The notes under the pieces were generated by a model that was not told the origin of the DNA, ran no database searches, and worked only from the letters and a program-made list of their open reading frames with translations. A stretch of DNA of 64,000 nucleotides from Spirochaetota bacterium (lineage in GTDB: Bacteria > Spirochaetota > JAAYUW01 > JAOAHJ01). Position 1 is the first letter of the stretch, and every line of letters begins with the position of its first letter. Made by a program: the position numbers and the translations under genes. The stretch is taken from the NCBI GenBank assembly GCA_026415295.1, contig JAOAHJ010000004.1, positions 1 to 64,000 of the forward strand, read 5' to 3'. Positions 35,071-43,417 of the stretch are shown piece by piece.

Positions 35071-35164
35071 ATTAAATATAAATTCTAAATTGAAATAAAT
35101 AAATTTTTGTCTAAGATTTATATAAATTAAAAATAAATTGTAAAATAAAAATAAGGTAGAGTTA

Positions 35165-35566
35165 ATGAGAATTAAAAGAAAACAGAGAGAAAGATCTATT
35201 GCTTCTATTGAAATGACCCCCCTTATTGATATGGTTTTTCTATTATTGATATTTTTTTTATTATCAACAACATTAGACAATTTTAGGAGATTAAACATTA
35301 AATTACCTTCATCACAGACTGGAGAAAAAGTTAAAACAAAAGATTTATCAATATATATAGATAGGGAAAATAATATATATTTAGAAAATCAAATTGTTTC
35401 TTTAAAGATTCTTGATGAAAAATTGAAAAGTATAGATAAAGAAAGCATTTCTACTGTTTTTATTAATGGTGATGAAAATACACAGTATAAAATAATTATC
35501 GATATAATGGATATACTGAGAAAAAACGGTTTTTTTAATATATCATTAGGTGTGAAAAGTTATTAA
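35165..35566 (+). CDS. exbD: ExbD/TolR-family energy transducer
   Basis: Periplasmic-facing subunit of the TonB/Tol motor. A short basic cytoplasmic head is followed by the signature IEMTPLIDMVFLLLIFFLLS (about residues 17-36), with the essential Asp in PLIDM. The C-terminal periplasmic domain (about 45-133) contains INGDENTQYKIIIDIMDILR. Length 133 is standard. AAGG ribosome binding site; 30 bases upstream of the TonB gene. The matching ExbB is at 30415-31014. Confidence 0.92.
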   Translation: MRIKRKQRERSIASIEMTPLIDMVFLLLIFFLLSTTLDNFRRLNIKLPSSQTGEKVKTKDLSIYIDRENNIYLENQIVSLKILDEKLKSIDKESISTVFINGDENTQYKIIIDIMDILRKNGFFNISLGVKSY

Positions 35567-35595
35567 TAAAAATAATTAATTAATGAGGTTGGCTT

Positions 35596-36309
35596 ATTAA
35601 AAAATATTTTGTTATTTCTTTAATTTTGCATCTTATAATTATTCTTTATTTATTTAATAGAAATATTTATAAAGACTTTAAAAATTCGGAGTTAAATAAA
35701 GATATAATAGTTAATATTGTTTTTACAGAAGAATCTGAATCAAATTTAAAGTTGGTAGGGAAGCAAGAAGAAATTATTGGCAAAGTAATTTACGAAAAGA
35801 AAGAAAATAAAAATAATACCAAATCCTCTGAGAATAAAATAGAAAAAAAAGAAGAAAATGCTAAAACTTATATTCAGTCAAATTTAGAAAATGAGAAAAA
35901 AATTGATATAAATAAGGAGCAACCAGAAGGAAAAGAAGAAAAAAAAGAGCAGGTTGTAGAAGAAGATAAAAGTATACTATCAGAACTTACAACAGTTAAA
36001 ACTTCATCTGGTGGAGGTACCGAATCATCTGAAATTATATGGGATAATAATGTATCAAGAAAGATTCAGATCAAAATTATTCCTCAAGTACCCGATAGTT
36101 TGAAAAAGTTATCAGGAAAATTTATAGTTATAGTATATATTGAAGTTAATAAATTTGGATCTGTAATATTTGTACAAATATACCAGTCATCAGGTATACC
36201 TGAACTTGATAATATATGTAAAGAAGTAGTAAGAAAATGGGTTTTTAATATGATTTCTGAAGATAGGATAGATTCTGGGAAAGTTACTTTTATCTTTAAT
36301 TTTAATTAA
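35596..36309 (+). CDS. tonB: TonB-like protein, probable ATT start
   Basis: Energy transducer that couples the ExbB/ExbD motor to outer-membrane transporters. Domains: N-terminal membrane anchor (about residues 2-20), a highly charged Lys/Glu-rich linker (about 65-130) that may span the periplasm, and a C-terminal TonB domain (about 150-237) with IYQSSGIPELDNICKEVVRKW. The first TTG (35626) lies inside the anchor. Reading upstream in frame gives IKKYFVISLILHLIIILYLF, with TGA stop at 35584-35586 and no ATG, GTG or TTG. A GAGG site ends seven bases before ATT at 35596, which is therefore the best start. It follows exbD by 30 bases. Confidence 0.83.
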   Translation: MKKYFVISLILHLIIILYLFNRNIYKDFKNSELNKDIIVNIVFTEESESNLKLVGKQEEIIGKVIYEKKENKNNTKSSENKIEKKEENAKTYIQSNLENEKKIDINKEQPEGKEEKKEQVVEEDKSILSELTTVKTSSGGGTESSEIIWDNNVSRKIQIKIIPQVPDSLKKLSGKFIVIVYIEVNKFGSVIFVQIYQSSGIPELDNICKEVVRKWVFNMISEDRIDSGKVTFIFNFN

Positions 36310-36381
36310 TATTTATATAAATTTTTTTTGATGAATTTTTAAATTAAAATGCTTTTTGAAATTTTATATTAGGAGAATTTT

Positions 36382-37629
36382 TTGAAAATATTAGAATTTA
36401 TAAAATACTTATTTCTTTCTAAAGATAATATTGATTTTAATTTGCAGAAAAAATTAAGAGAAAAGGTATCAATAGAAGATAGTTTTATTTTTAATGATAA
36501 AAAATATTATTATAAGATTGATTCTGATGAAGGTTTAGTTTTTTATGATGAAGGTATTAATAAATATCATTTTTTTGGTTATATAAATAATGATAGGGGT
36601 AAAAAAATCTTTTATCAATACTGGTTGCTTGACCCATTAAAACCAACTATTTTTTTTATTCATGGTAATGCAGAAAATTCATCTTCTCATCCATTATTCT
36701 TATTTTATTTTATAAAAAGAGGTTATAATATTCTTACTTTTGACCAGGAAGGTTATGGATCATCTGATGGCATAAGAGGTACAATTGAAGATTTAGATTA
36801 TTATTTCCAAAATATAGATTTAGTATATAAATTTTATTATAACAAATTATTATTTTTAAAAAAAGGGGCTTTAAATTTAGTGTCAACTAATGAGCTAAAG
36901 GATCCAGAGTTTATATTTATTGGTTTTTCAATGGGAGGTTTTGAAGTATTTTATTATTTGTTTTTATTTTTAACAAAAACTTATATTAATAATAAAAATA
37001 ACAACAAAAAAAAATGGGATAACTGTGAATTTAGATATTTAAATTCTGTTAAAAAGATTATATTACTATGCCCATGGCTGTACACTCATAAAAGATTAAC
37101 TAACCATTTTATTTTGTTTTTAATAAGTATATTTTATAAATTTTTTAATCCTTATATTTTACTTTCTCAGAAAACACAAAATGAAATTTTTAAAAAAGGT
37201 GAAGAATTTTATATTGAACTTTATAAAAATTTGACTGATAATTATGATTATTTAAAGAGAAGATTTAAAGATAAGAGAATACACAGATTACGATCTATAA
37301 GGTGGCTTGCTTATATAACTAAATATCAAAATGATCTTTATAAATATATAAAAAAATTATCTATTTTGTTTAATAATAAAAAAAACAAAAGTGATTTATT
37401 AAATTTGAGAAATATTTTAGAATATTATTGTAAGAATATTATTTTTTATATTGGAGAAAATGATATAATAGTTGATCAGAAAAGAATATATAAAATTTCA
37501 GAAATAATACAAAGTATAAGTAAAGAAAAAAATTTATATTCTCTCCCTGGTTTTTGTCATGACTTTTTAGATTATGATGAAAAGAGATTAAATATATTTT
37601 TGGATCTTTTACAAAAGCATTCTTTATAA
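36382..37629 (+). CDS. Alpha/beta hydrolase, serine aminopeptidase-like (TTG start)
   Basis: Cytoplasmic hydrolase of the monoglyceride-lipase/serine-aminopeptidase S33 type. Oxyanion segment FFIHGNAENSSS near residues 91-102, YNILTFDQEGYGSSDG near 115-130, nucleophile elbow GFSMGGFE near 181-188, acid residue in YIGENDIIVD near 360 and the catalytic His in GFCHDFLD near 394 complete the triad. Its 415 residues exceed the usual 300 because of a long insertion between nucleophile and acid (about 205-350), probably a cap. The TTG start is backed by an AGGAG site at optimal distance. It follows tonB by 72 bases. No signal peptide. Substrate unknown. Confidence 0.85.
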   Translation: MKILEFIKYLFLSKDNIDFNLQKKLREKVSIEDSFIFNDKKYYYKIDSDEGLVFYDEGINKYHFFGYINNDRGKKIFYQYWLLDPLKPTIFFIHGNAENSSSHPLFLFYFIKRGYNILTFDQEGYGSSDGIRGTIEDLDYYFQNIDLVYKFYYNKLLFLKKGALNLVSTNELKDPEFIFIGFSMGGFEVFYYLFLFLTKTYINNKNNNKKKWDNCEFRYLNSVKKIILLCPWLYTHKRLTNHFILFLISIFYKFFNPYILLSQKTQNEIFKKGEEFYIELYKNLTDNYDYLKRRFKDKRIHRLRSIRWLAYITKYQNDLYKYIKKLSILFNNKKNKSDLLNLRNILEYYCKNIIFYIGENDIIVDQKRIYKISEIIQSISKEKNLYSLPGFCHDFLDYDEKRLNIFLDLLQKHSL

Positions 37630-37667
37630 ATTGAAATATAGTTAAAACAAAATTTAATTGACAATAT

Positions 37668-37696
37668 ATAAAAAAAATATTAAATAAAAGTGAAAT
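37668..37696 (+). promoter_or_regulatory. Promoter of hyd/nuo-like operon
   Basis: Perfect TTGACA at 37668-37673, a 17-base spacer and TGAAAT at 37691-37696 (four of six matches). Predicted start near 37703, leaving a short leader with an AGGAG site. The position directly ahead of the NuoE-like gene supports it. Confidence 0.55.
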
Positions 37697-37716
37697 AAAT
37701 TTTTCAGGAGAATTTA

Positions 37717-38205
37717 ATGGTTGATAAAAAAGAAATCCATGAAAAATATGATGAGTTAAAAGAATATATACTTAATGTGAAAAATAGTGCTGGTCCTTTA
37801 ATTAATGTATTACATAAAGCTCAAGAAATATTTGGGTATTTACCAATAGAAGTTCAAAAATTTGTTGCAAGAGAATTAGGTGTTCCGATGTCTCAAGTTT
37901 ATGGTGTAGTTACATTTTACAACTTTTTTACTATGAAACCTAGAGGTAAATATGTAATAAATGTTTGTTTGGGTACTGCATGTTTTGTTAAAGGAGCTAA
38001 TAGAGTATTGGAGTATTTTGAAGAAGAACTTGGAGTAAAACATGGTGAAACAACTAAAGATTTGCTTTTTACACTGAGTTCTGCAAGATGTTTTGGTGCT
38101 TGCGGACTCGCTCCAGCAATTATGGTTAATGAAGAAGTTTATGGTAATGTTGATAAGAAAAAAGTAAAAGAAATTATTAAAAAATATAAAGAAGAGGGGA
38201 AATAG
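37717..38205 (+). CDS. hydC: NuoE/HydC-like [2Fe-2S] subunit
   Basis: Thioredoxin-like ferredoxin subunit of NADH-linked complexes: NuoE, or HydC of electron-bifurcating [FeFe] hydrogenase, or the equivalent subunit of NADP-reducing or formate-linked enzymes. An N-terminal helical bundle with VPMSQVYGVVTFYNFFTM (about residues 55-72) precedes the cluster domain with Cys in CLGTAC (about 85-90) and RCFGACG (about 125-131). Length 162 is normal. AGGAG ribosome binding site; strong upstream TTGACA. It starts an operon with a HATPase gene, a HydD-like gene and the NuoF/HydB gene. Which complex it serves is uncertain since no catalytic subunit follows. Confidence 0.88.
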   Translation: MVDKKEIHEKYDELKEYILNVKNSAGPLINVLHKAQEIFGYLPIEVQKFVARELGVPMSQVYGVVTFYNFFTMKPRGKYVINVCLGTACFVKGANRVLEYFEEELGVKHGETTKDLLFTLSSARCFGACGLAPAIMVNEEVYGNVDKKKVKEIIKKYKEEGK

Positions 38206-38207
38206 TT

Positions 38208-38774
38208 CTGGATGAATTATGTCTTCATATAATTGATCTTGTTGAAAATTCAATTTCTGCCAAAAGTACATTAATAAAAATAATAATAGAATTAAATGAT
38301 AATAAAAATATATTGAAAATTAGAATTGAAGATAATGGGAAAGGAATAGAAAAAGACAAGTTAAATTTAATATTATCGCCTTTTTATACTACAAAACAAG
38401 AGAGAGAAAAAAAAGTAGGGCTTGGGCTTCCACTTTTCAAAATGAATGCTCTTTTAACAGGAGGTAATTTTAATATTTTTTCTGAACCAGGGAAAGGAAC
38501 AATTGTAGAAGCTATCTTTGTTAAAGATAACATTGATAGACAACCACTTGGTAAATTATATGATACTATTTTTACTTTAATTATAGGCCATGAAGATATT
38601 AATTTTTATATAAAAATATCTAACAATGAGAAAGAGTTTATTATTGATACTAAGGTGATAAAAGATGAACTGCAAGGTATAAGTTTATCAAATCCTGATG
38701 TTATAAATTTTTTAAAAGATTATATTAAGAATGGACTTGAAGAGATAAATTTAAATTGTGAGAAGATTTATTAA
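38208..38774 (+). CDS. HATPase-domain protein of hydrogenase-type operon, probable CTG start
   Basis: Stand-alone GHKL ATPase domain without a histidine phosphorylation domain. Such genes are often found between the HydC and HydB genes in anaerobes. N box VENSISA near residue 14, G1 box EDNGKGIEKDKLN, G2 box KVGLGLPLFKM and the GKGT segment are intact. The conserved family start (ELCLHIIDLVENS) lies upstream of the first TTG at 38313. In that open frame, which begins after a stop at 38187-38189, there is no ATG, GTG or TTG. A GGGG site eight bases before CTG at 38208 marks this as likely start, two bases after the hydC stop. Predicted 188 residues; role perhaps regulation by phosphorylation or binding. 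Confidence 0.8.
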   Translation: MDELCLHIIDLVENSISAKSTLIKIIIELNDNKNILKIRIEDNGKGIEKDKLNLILSPFYTTKQEREKKVGLGLPLFKMNALLTGGNFNIFSEPGKGTIVEAIFVKDNIDRQPLGKLYDTIFTLIIGHEDINFYIKISNNEKEFIIDTKVIKDELQGISLSNPDVINFLKDYIKNGLEEINLNCEKIY

Positions 38775-38894
38775 AAAAAATAAATATTATAGTAAATATT
38801 AATATTTTAATATTTTTTAATATTTTAAGATTAAATAAATGAATTATTTGCAGTTTATTAGCGATATATTTATTAAAAAATTTAAGGGGGAATT

Positions 38895-39248
38895 ATGAAA
38901 TCACTTGAAGAATTAAGAAAAATAAGAGAAAAAGCACAAGCTGAATTACAGTTGAGAAACAGTGAAGCTAAAATAAAAATAGTAGTTGGAATGGGTACAT
39001 CTGGTATTGCTGCTGGAGCAAGAGAAGTACTTAAAACATTCGTAGATGAAATATCAAAAAGAGGAATAAAAGATGTTATAGTTACTCAAACAGGTGAAAA
39101 AGGTTTATCTTCTGCAGAACCTATAGTTGAAATTGTTGAAGAAGGTAAGGAAAAAATTATATATGGTAATATTGATCCAAAAAAAGCTATAAAAATAATA
39201 GAAGATCATATTATTGGTGGTAAAGTAATTAAAGAATTTATGGTTTGA
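38895..39248 (+). CDS. Cysteine-free thioredoxin-like protein (HydD-like)
   Basis: Small 117-residue protein related to the [2Fe-2S] thioredoxin-like ferredoxins that accompany NuoF/HydB. The scaffold is recognisable: an N-terminal helix LEELRKIREKAQAELQL, VVGMGTSGIAAGAREVL near residues 31-47 and VTQTGEKGLSSAEPIVEI near 63-80. In iron-sulfur relatives these segments read roughly GTCGIAAGA and TGCxGLC. Here the cysteine positions are Ser, Glu and Ser, and the protein has no Cys at all, so it cannot bind the usual cluster. A structural or assembly role is inferred. GGGGG ribosome binding site. It lies between the HATPase and HydB-like genes in the same operon. Confidence 0.75.
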   Translation: MKSLEELRKIREKAQAELQLRNSEAKIKIVVGMGTSGIAAGAREVLKTFVDEISKRGIKDVIVTQTGEKGLSSAEPIVEIVEEGKEKIIYGNIDPKKAIKIIEDHIIGGKVIKEFMV

Positions 39249-39293
39249 TAGTGTTTAAAAAAAAAATAAACAAATATATTTAGGGAGAAAAAG

Positions 39294-41165
39294 ATGGCAG
39301 TAAGATTGAATGTTCTTGTTTGTTCTGGGGCTGCTTGTTTATCTGCTAAATCAAAGGAAACAAAGGATGCTCTCTTACATGAAATAGATGCTCATGGTTT
39401 AAATTCAGAAGTTCAAATTATAGAAACAGGTTGTATGGGACCATGTCAATTAGGTCCTGTAGTTCTTGTTTATCCAGAAGGTATTTTTTATAAATTTGTA
39501 AAAGCTGATGATGCAAAAGAAATTGTAGAACAACATTTCTTAAAAGGAAGACCTGTAAAAAGATTGATGTATGAATCAGATGAAACTAAAGAGGTAATAA
39601 AATCGCATAAAGAAATTGATTATTTTGTTAAACAAGAAAAAATAGTTTTAAAAAATTGTGGTATAATTAATCCAGAATCTTTAGAAGAATATATAGCTAC
39701 AGGTGGATATGAAGCTTTAGGAAAAGTTTTAAGCTCTATGACTCCTGAACAAGTTATAGAAGAGATAAAAGCATCTGGATTAAGAGGTAGAGGAGGAGGT
39801 GGTTTCCCAACTGGTTTAAAATGGAGTTTTGTTAAGTCTGCTAAAGGAGATGAAAAGTTTGTTATTTGTAATGCAGATGAAGGAGATCCAGGTGCATTTA
39901 TGGATAGAAGTGTTCTTGAAGGCGATCCTCATGCTGTAATTGAAGGAATGACAATAGCAGGGTATGCAGTTGGTGCAAAGAAAGGCTATGTTTATGTAAG
40001 AGCAGAATATCCTCTTGCAATTAAAAGACTTCAATATGCGATTGAACAAGCAAGGAAATATGAGTTATTAGGTAATAATATATTTAATTCTGGTTTTGAT
40101 TTTGATCTTGAAATAAGAATAGGGGCAGGTGCTTTTGTTTGTGGTGAAGAGACAGCTTTAATTCATTCAATTGAAGGTAAAAGGGGTATGCCACGGCCTA
40201 GACCCCCTTTCCCAGCAAATAAAGGTTTATGGGGGAAACCAACATTGGTTAACAATGTTGAAACTTATGCAAATATAAGACATATAATTTTAAATGGAGC
40301 AAAATGGTTTGCTTCAATTGGAACAGAAACTTCTAAAGGAACAAAAGTTTTTGCACTTTCAGGTAAAATAAAAAATTCTGGATTAGCTGAAGTTCCAATG
40401 GGAACAACTATAAGAGAATTAATTTATGATATTGGAGGTGGTGTTCCTGGAAACAAAAAACTTAAAGCTGTCCAATTTGGAGGTCCTTCAGGCGGATGTA
40501 TACCAGCTGAGCATATTGATACTCCCATTGATTATGAATCTTTAATAAAACTTGGTGCTATGATGGGTTCTGGTGGATGCATTGTAATGGATGAATCAAA
40601 TTGTATGGTTTCTACTGCTAAGTTTTTTCTTGAATTTACAACTTTTGAATCATGTGGAAAATGTGTTCCATGTAGAATTGGCTTAAAACAGATGTATGCA
40701 ATTCTTGATAAAATAACAAAAGGACAAGGAACCCTGGAAGATTTAGAAAAATTAGAAGAACTTGGGAAAAATATAAATAAAACTGCCTTATGTGGTCTTG
40801 GCCAAACAGCTCCAAATCCAGTTTTATCTACCTTAAAATATTTCAAAAATGAATATTTAGATCATATAGAAAAAGGGTACTGTGAAGCAAGAGAATGTCG
40901 AGACCTTATTTATTTTGAAATAGATTCTGAGAAATGTAAAAAATGCGGTATATGTGCCAGGAATTGTCCTGTTAATTGTATTTCAGGGGAGATAAGAAAA
41001 AAACCTTTTATTATTGATCAAAGTAAATGTATAAAATGTGGAAATTGTTTTGATGTTTGTCCTTTTGATGCTATAAATAAAAATTCTGGAATAAAGATTA
41101 ATATTTCAAAAGCTATAAAAAAATCTCCTTTAGAAAAAGCTGAAGAAGAGTATTATGAAATTTGA
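39294..41165 (+). CDS. hydB: NuoF/HydB-like NADH-binding flavoprotein subunit
   Basis: FMN- and NAD(H)-binding subunit of a bifurcating hydrogenase or similar complex. Domains in order: N-terminal thioredoxin-like [2Fe-2S] domain with Cys in CSGAAC and TGCMGPC (about residues 10-60); NuoF core with GLRGRGGGGFPTG (NADH loop, about 162-174) and CNADEGDPGAFMDRS (FMN region, about 192-206); [4Fe-4S] site SCGKCVPCRIG near 453; C-terminal ferredoxin with two [4Fe-4S] motifs, CKKCGICARNCP and CIKCGNCFDVCP (about 545-590). This five-part layout and 623 residues match HydB rather than complex I NuoF. GGGAG ribosome binding site. A strong terminator follows, and no HydA is encoded next to it. Confidence 0.92.
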   Translation: MAVRLNVLVCSGAACLSAKSKETKDALLHEIDAHGLNSEVQIIETGCMGPCQLGPVVLVYPEGIFYKFVKADDAKEIVEQHFLKGRPVKRLMYESDETKEVIKSHKEIDYFVKQEKIVLKNCGIINPESLEEYIATGGYEALGKVLSSMTPEQVIEEIKASGLRGRGGGGFPTGLKWSFVKSAKGDEKFVICNADEGDPGAFMDRSVLEGDPHAVIEGMTIAGYAVGAKKGYVYVRAEYPLAIKRLQYAIEQARKYELLGNNIFNSGFDFDLEIRIGAGAFVCGEETALIHSIEGKRGMPRPRPPFPANKGLWGKPTLVNNVETYANIRHIILNGAKWFASIGTETSKGTKVFALSGKIKNSGLAEVPMGTTIRELIYDIGGGVPGNKKLKAVQFGGPSGGCIPAEHIDTPIDYESLIKLGAMMGSGGCIVMDESNCMVSTAKFFLEFTTFESCGKCVPCRIGLKQMYAILDKITKGQGTLEDLEKLEELGKNINKTALCGLGQTAPNPVLSTLKYFKNEYLDHIEKGYCEARECRDLIYFEIDSEKCKKCGICARNCPVNCISGEIRKKPFIIDQSKCIKCGNCFDVCPFDAINKNSGIKINISKAIKKSPLEKAEEEYYEI

Positions 41166-41247
41166 TGATTGCTTATATTCTTGAATATTAAAATCAAAAA
41201 GTGGCATTGAACAAATAATAAATAAATAATAAAAAATTAATTTTAGT

Positions 41248-41288
41248 AAAGGAACTGAATAAATAAATTATTCAGTTCCTTTTTTTAA
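41248..41288 (+). terminator. Rho-independent terminator after hydB
   Basis: Perfect 15-bp inverted repeat AAAGGAACTGAATAA (41248-41262) and its complement (41268-41282) with a five-base loop, running into a T tract to 41286. It lies 83 bases after the hydB stop and closes the hyd operon. Confidence 0.92.
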
Positions 41289-41455
41289 AAAAATTTCAAT
41301 GTTATAAATTTTTAAATGATATTTGTTTATAAATAAATAACAATTAAAATAATTATCAAATAAATTTTATAAAAAATAATACATAAATATTATTATTATT
41401 AAACTTTTACTTTTTTTAATAAAACCTAATTTTAATAAAAAAATAAAAAAAATTA

Positions 41456-41483
41456 TTGACAAAAAAAAATAATAATTTATTCT
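41456..41483 (+). promoter_or_regulatory. Promoter of solute-binding protein gene
   Basis: Perfect TTGACA at 41456-41461, a 16-base spacer and TATTCT at 41478-41483. Predicted start near 41490. The rest of the 356-base gap (41166-41521) holds the hydB terminator and otherwise only AT-rich sequence in which I see nothing. Confidence 0.55.
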
Positions 41484-41521
41484 AAATATGAATTATTAAA
41501 ATAATTTATGGAGGAACTGTA

Positions 41522-43375
41522 ATGAAAAGAAGAGGTTTATCTTTTCTTTTGGTTGCACTTTTAATGGCTTCTTTTTTAGTTTTATTTGCTGGAAAAGAAG
41601 GGCAACCTACACCTGTAGCTGGTTCTCTTGATATGAGTATGTATCAGTTACAAGGAACAAAAGTTATTCAGTATCCTATTACATGGCAAATAGGAACTTA
41701 TGGTGGCCAATTTAGAGAATCCATTTTAGGAGACCCAAAAACTTTTAATATGGCTGCCTCTGCTGATGCAACATCTAGTTTTATTATTGGTTTAATGTTT
41801 GATTCTTTATTTGAAATTGATCCAAATACTAAAGATTTTGTTGGTAATTTAGCTGAATCTTACCAGATAATATTGGATGAAAAATATGGTCAAACTGACC
41901 CTCAACTTAAAAAGCCAGCTGGTAAAATGGAAATAGTTGTTAAATTAAGAAGAGATGTTAAGTGGTCTGATGGAAAACCATTTACAGCTGATGATGTTGT
42001 TTATTATCACAATAAAGTTATATTGAATGAAAACATTCTTATTAATGGATATAATTCATATTTTTTAACAATGCCTGATAAGACTCAACAACCAATTAAA
42101 TGTGAAAAAGTTGATCAATATACAGTTAAGTATTTATTCCCAAGAATAATTGCAAACCCATTATTAAGAATCTCTTATGCAGTTATGCCAAAACATATAA
42201 TTGAACCTGTTATTTCAAAAGATGATGGAAAGACATTCAAAACATTCTGGAATGCTGGAACCAATCCAAAAGAATTTGTTGTTAATGGACCATTTATTGT
42301 TGAACAATATATAACTAACTCAATGATTGTAATGACAAGAAATAAAAATTATTGGAAGAAAGATGCAAAAGGTCAAAGACTTCCTTATCTTGATAAGATA
42401 GTTATTTCAATAGTAAAAGATCAAAATGCTGATCTTTTAAGATTTAAAAATGGTGAATCTGATATTTATGGAATGAGAGGAGAAGATTATAAGGCTCTTG
42501 TCAATGAACAAGATAAATTAGGTATTGATATATGGTCTGGGGGCCCAACACTTGGAACAACTTTCTTTGTATTTAACCAGAATCCAAATAAAGTTCCTGC
42601 TCAAAAATTAAGATGGTTTACAAATAAAAAATTTAGACAAGCTTTCTCAATGTTAATAGATAGAGAGACTATAGTTATTAACGTTCTTGATGGTATTGGA
42701 GCTCCTCAACTTTCACCAACACCAGTTCAATCTCCTATGTATGATCCTAATGTTAAAAATGTATATATGTATAATCCTGCAAAAGCTAAACAATTCTTTG
42801 CTGAGATGGGATGGAAAGATACAAATGGTGATGGTTTCCTTGAAGATGATAAAGGTGTTACAGTTGAATTTGAAATGTTGACAAATGCTGGGAACACTGT
42901 AAGAGAAAGAATATTAAATATAGTTAATGAAGAAGCTAAAAAAGCAGGTCTTAAAACAACTGCAAGACCTATAGATTTTAATACTCTTGTTTCAAAGTTA
43001 ACATCTACATTTGATTGGGAATGTATACAAATTGGTTTAACTGGTTCAAGATATCCAGAAACTGGTGAAAATGTATGGATGCCAGATGGAAACTTACATA
43101 TGTGGTATCCTTTACAGGAAGATATTTTCAATCCAGCATATCCATGGGAACTTGAAATTGTTAAAAACTTCTTACCATTTAAATATGAAGTTGATCAAGC
43201 AAAAAGAAAAGTTTATTGGTCAAATATCTTAAAAATATTATGTGAGGAATTACCACTTATTTATACTGTTCAATCTTTAGGTCTTGTTGCAGTAAAAAGA
43301 GGAATTAAAAACTTCTATTATGATGTTGTTATTGGAATTGATAGAAGATATTTATTCTGGGAGAAAAAACAATAA
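41522..43375 (+). CDS. oppA: Family-5 extracellular solute-binding protein (Opp/Dpp type)
   Basis: Periplasmic binding protein for peptides, oligosaccharides or similar ligands of an ABC importer. A signal peptide (MKRRGLSFLL to about residue 24) lacks a lipobox cysteine, so the mature protein is probably soluble in the periplasm. Family-5 hallmarks: WQIGTYGGQFRES near 56, VKLRRDVKWSDGKPFTADDVVYY near 140, NGPFIVEQY near 257 and KFRQAFSMLIDRETIV near 367. At 617 residues it fits the large class that works with OppC permeases carrying an extra periplasmic loop, as encoded at 10.2-15.1 kb (inference). It has its own promoter, a GGAGG site and its own terminator. Codon use looks richer in G/C than neighbours, consistent with high expression. 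Confidence 0.92.
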   Translation: MKRRGLSFLLVALLMASFLVLFAGKEGQPTPVAGSLDMSMYQLQGTKVIQYPITWQIGTYGGQFRESILGDPKTFNMAASADATSSFIIGLMFDSLFEIDPNTKDFVGNLAESYQIILDEKYGQTDPQLKKPAGKMEIVVKLRRDVKWSDGKPFTADDVVYYHNKVILNENILINGYNSYFLTMPDKTQQPIKCEKVDQYTVKYLFPRIIANPLLRISYAVMPKHIIEPVISKDDGKTFKTFWNAGTNPKEFVVNGPFIVEQYITNSMIVMTRNKNYWKKDAKGQRLPYLDKIVISIVKDQNADLLRFKNGESDIYGMRGEDYKALVNEQDKLGIDIWSGGPTLGTTFFVFNQNPNKVPAQKLRWFTNKKFRQAFSMLIDRETIVINVLDGIGAPQLSPTPVQSPMYDPNVKNVYMYNPAKAKQFFAEMGWKDTNGDGFLEDDKGVTVEFEMLTNAGNTVRERILNIVNEEAKKAGLKTTARPIDFNTLVSKLTSTFDWECIQIGLTGSRYPETGENVWMPDGNLHMWYPLQEDIFNPAYPWELEIVKNFLPFKYEVDQAKRKVYWSNILKILCEELPLIYTVQSLGLVAVKRGIKNFYYDVVIGIDRRYLFWEKKQ

Positions 43376-43417
43376 TATTTAATTTAATACTTTTTAAAAT
43401 AAAAATCGCTTAATTAT

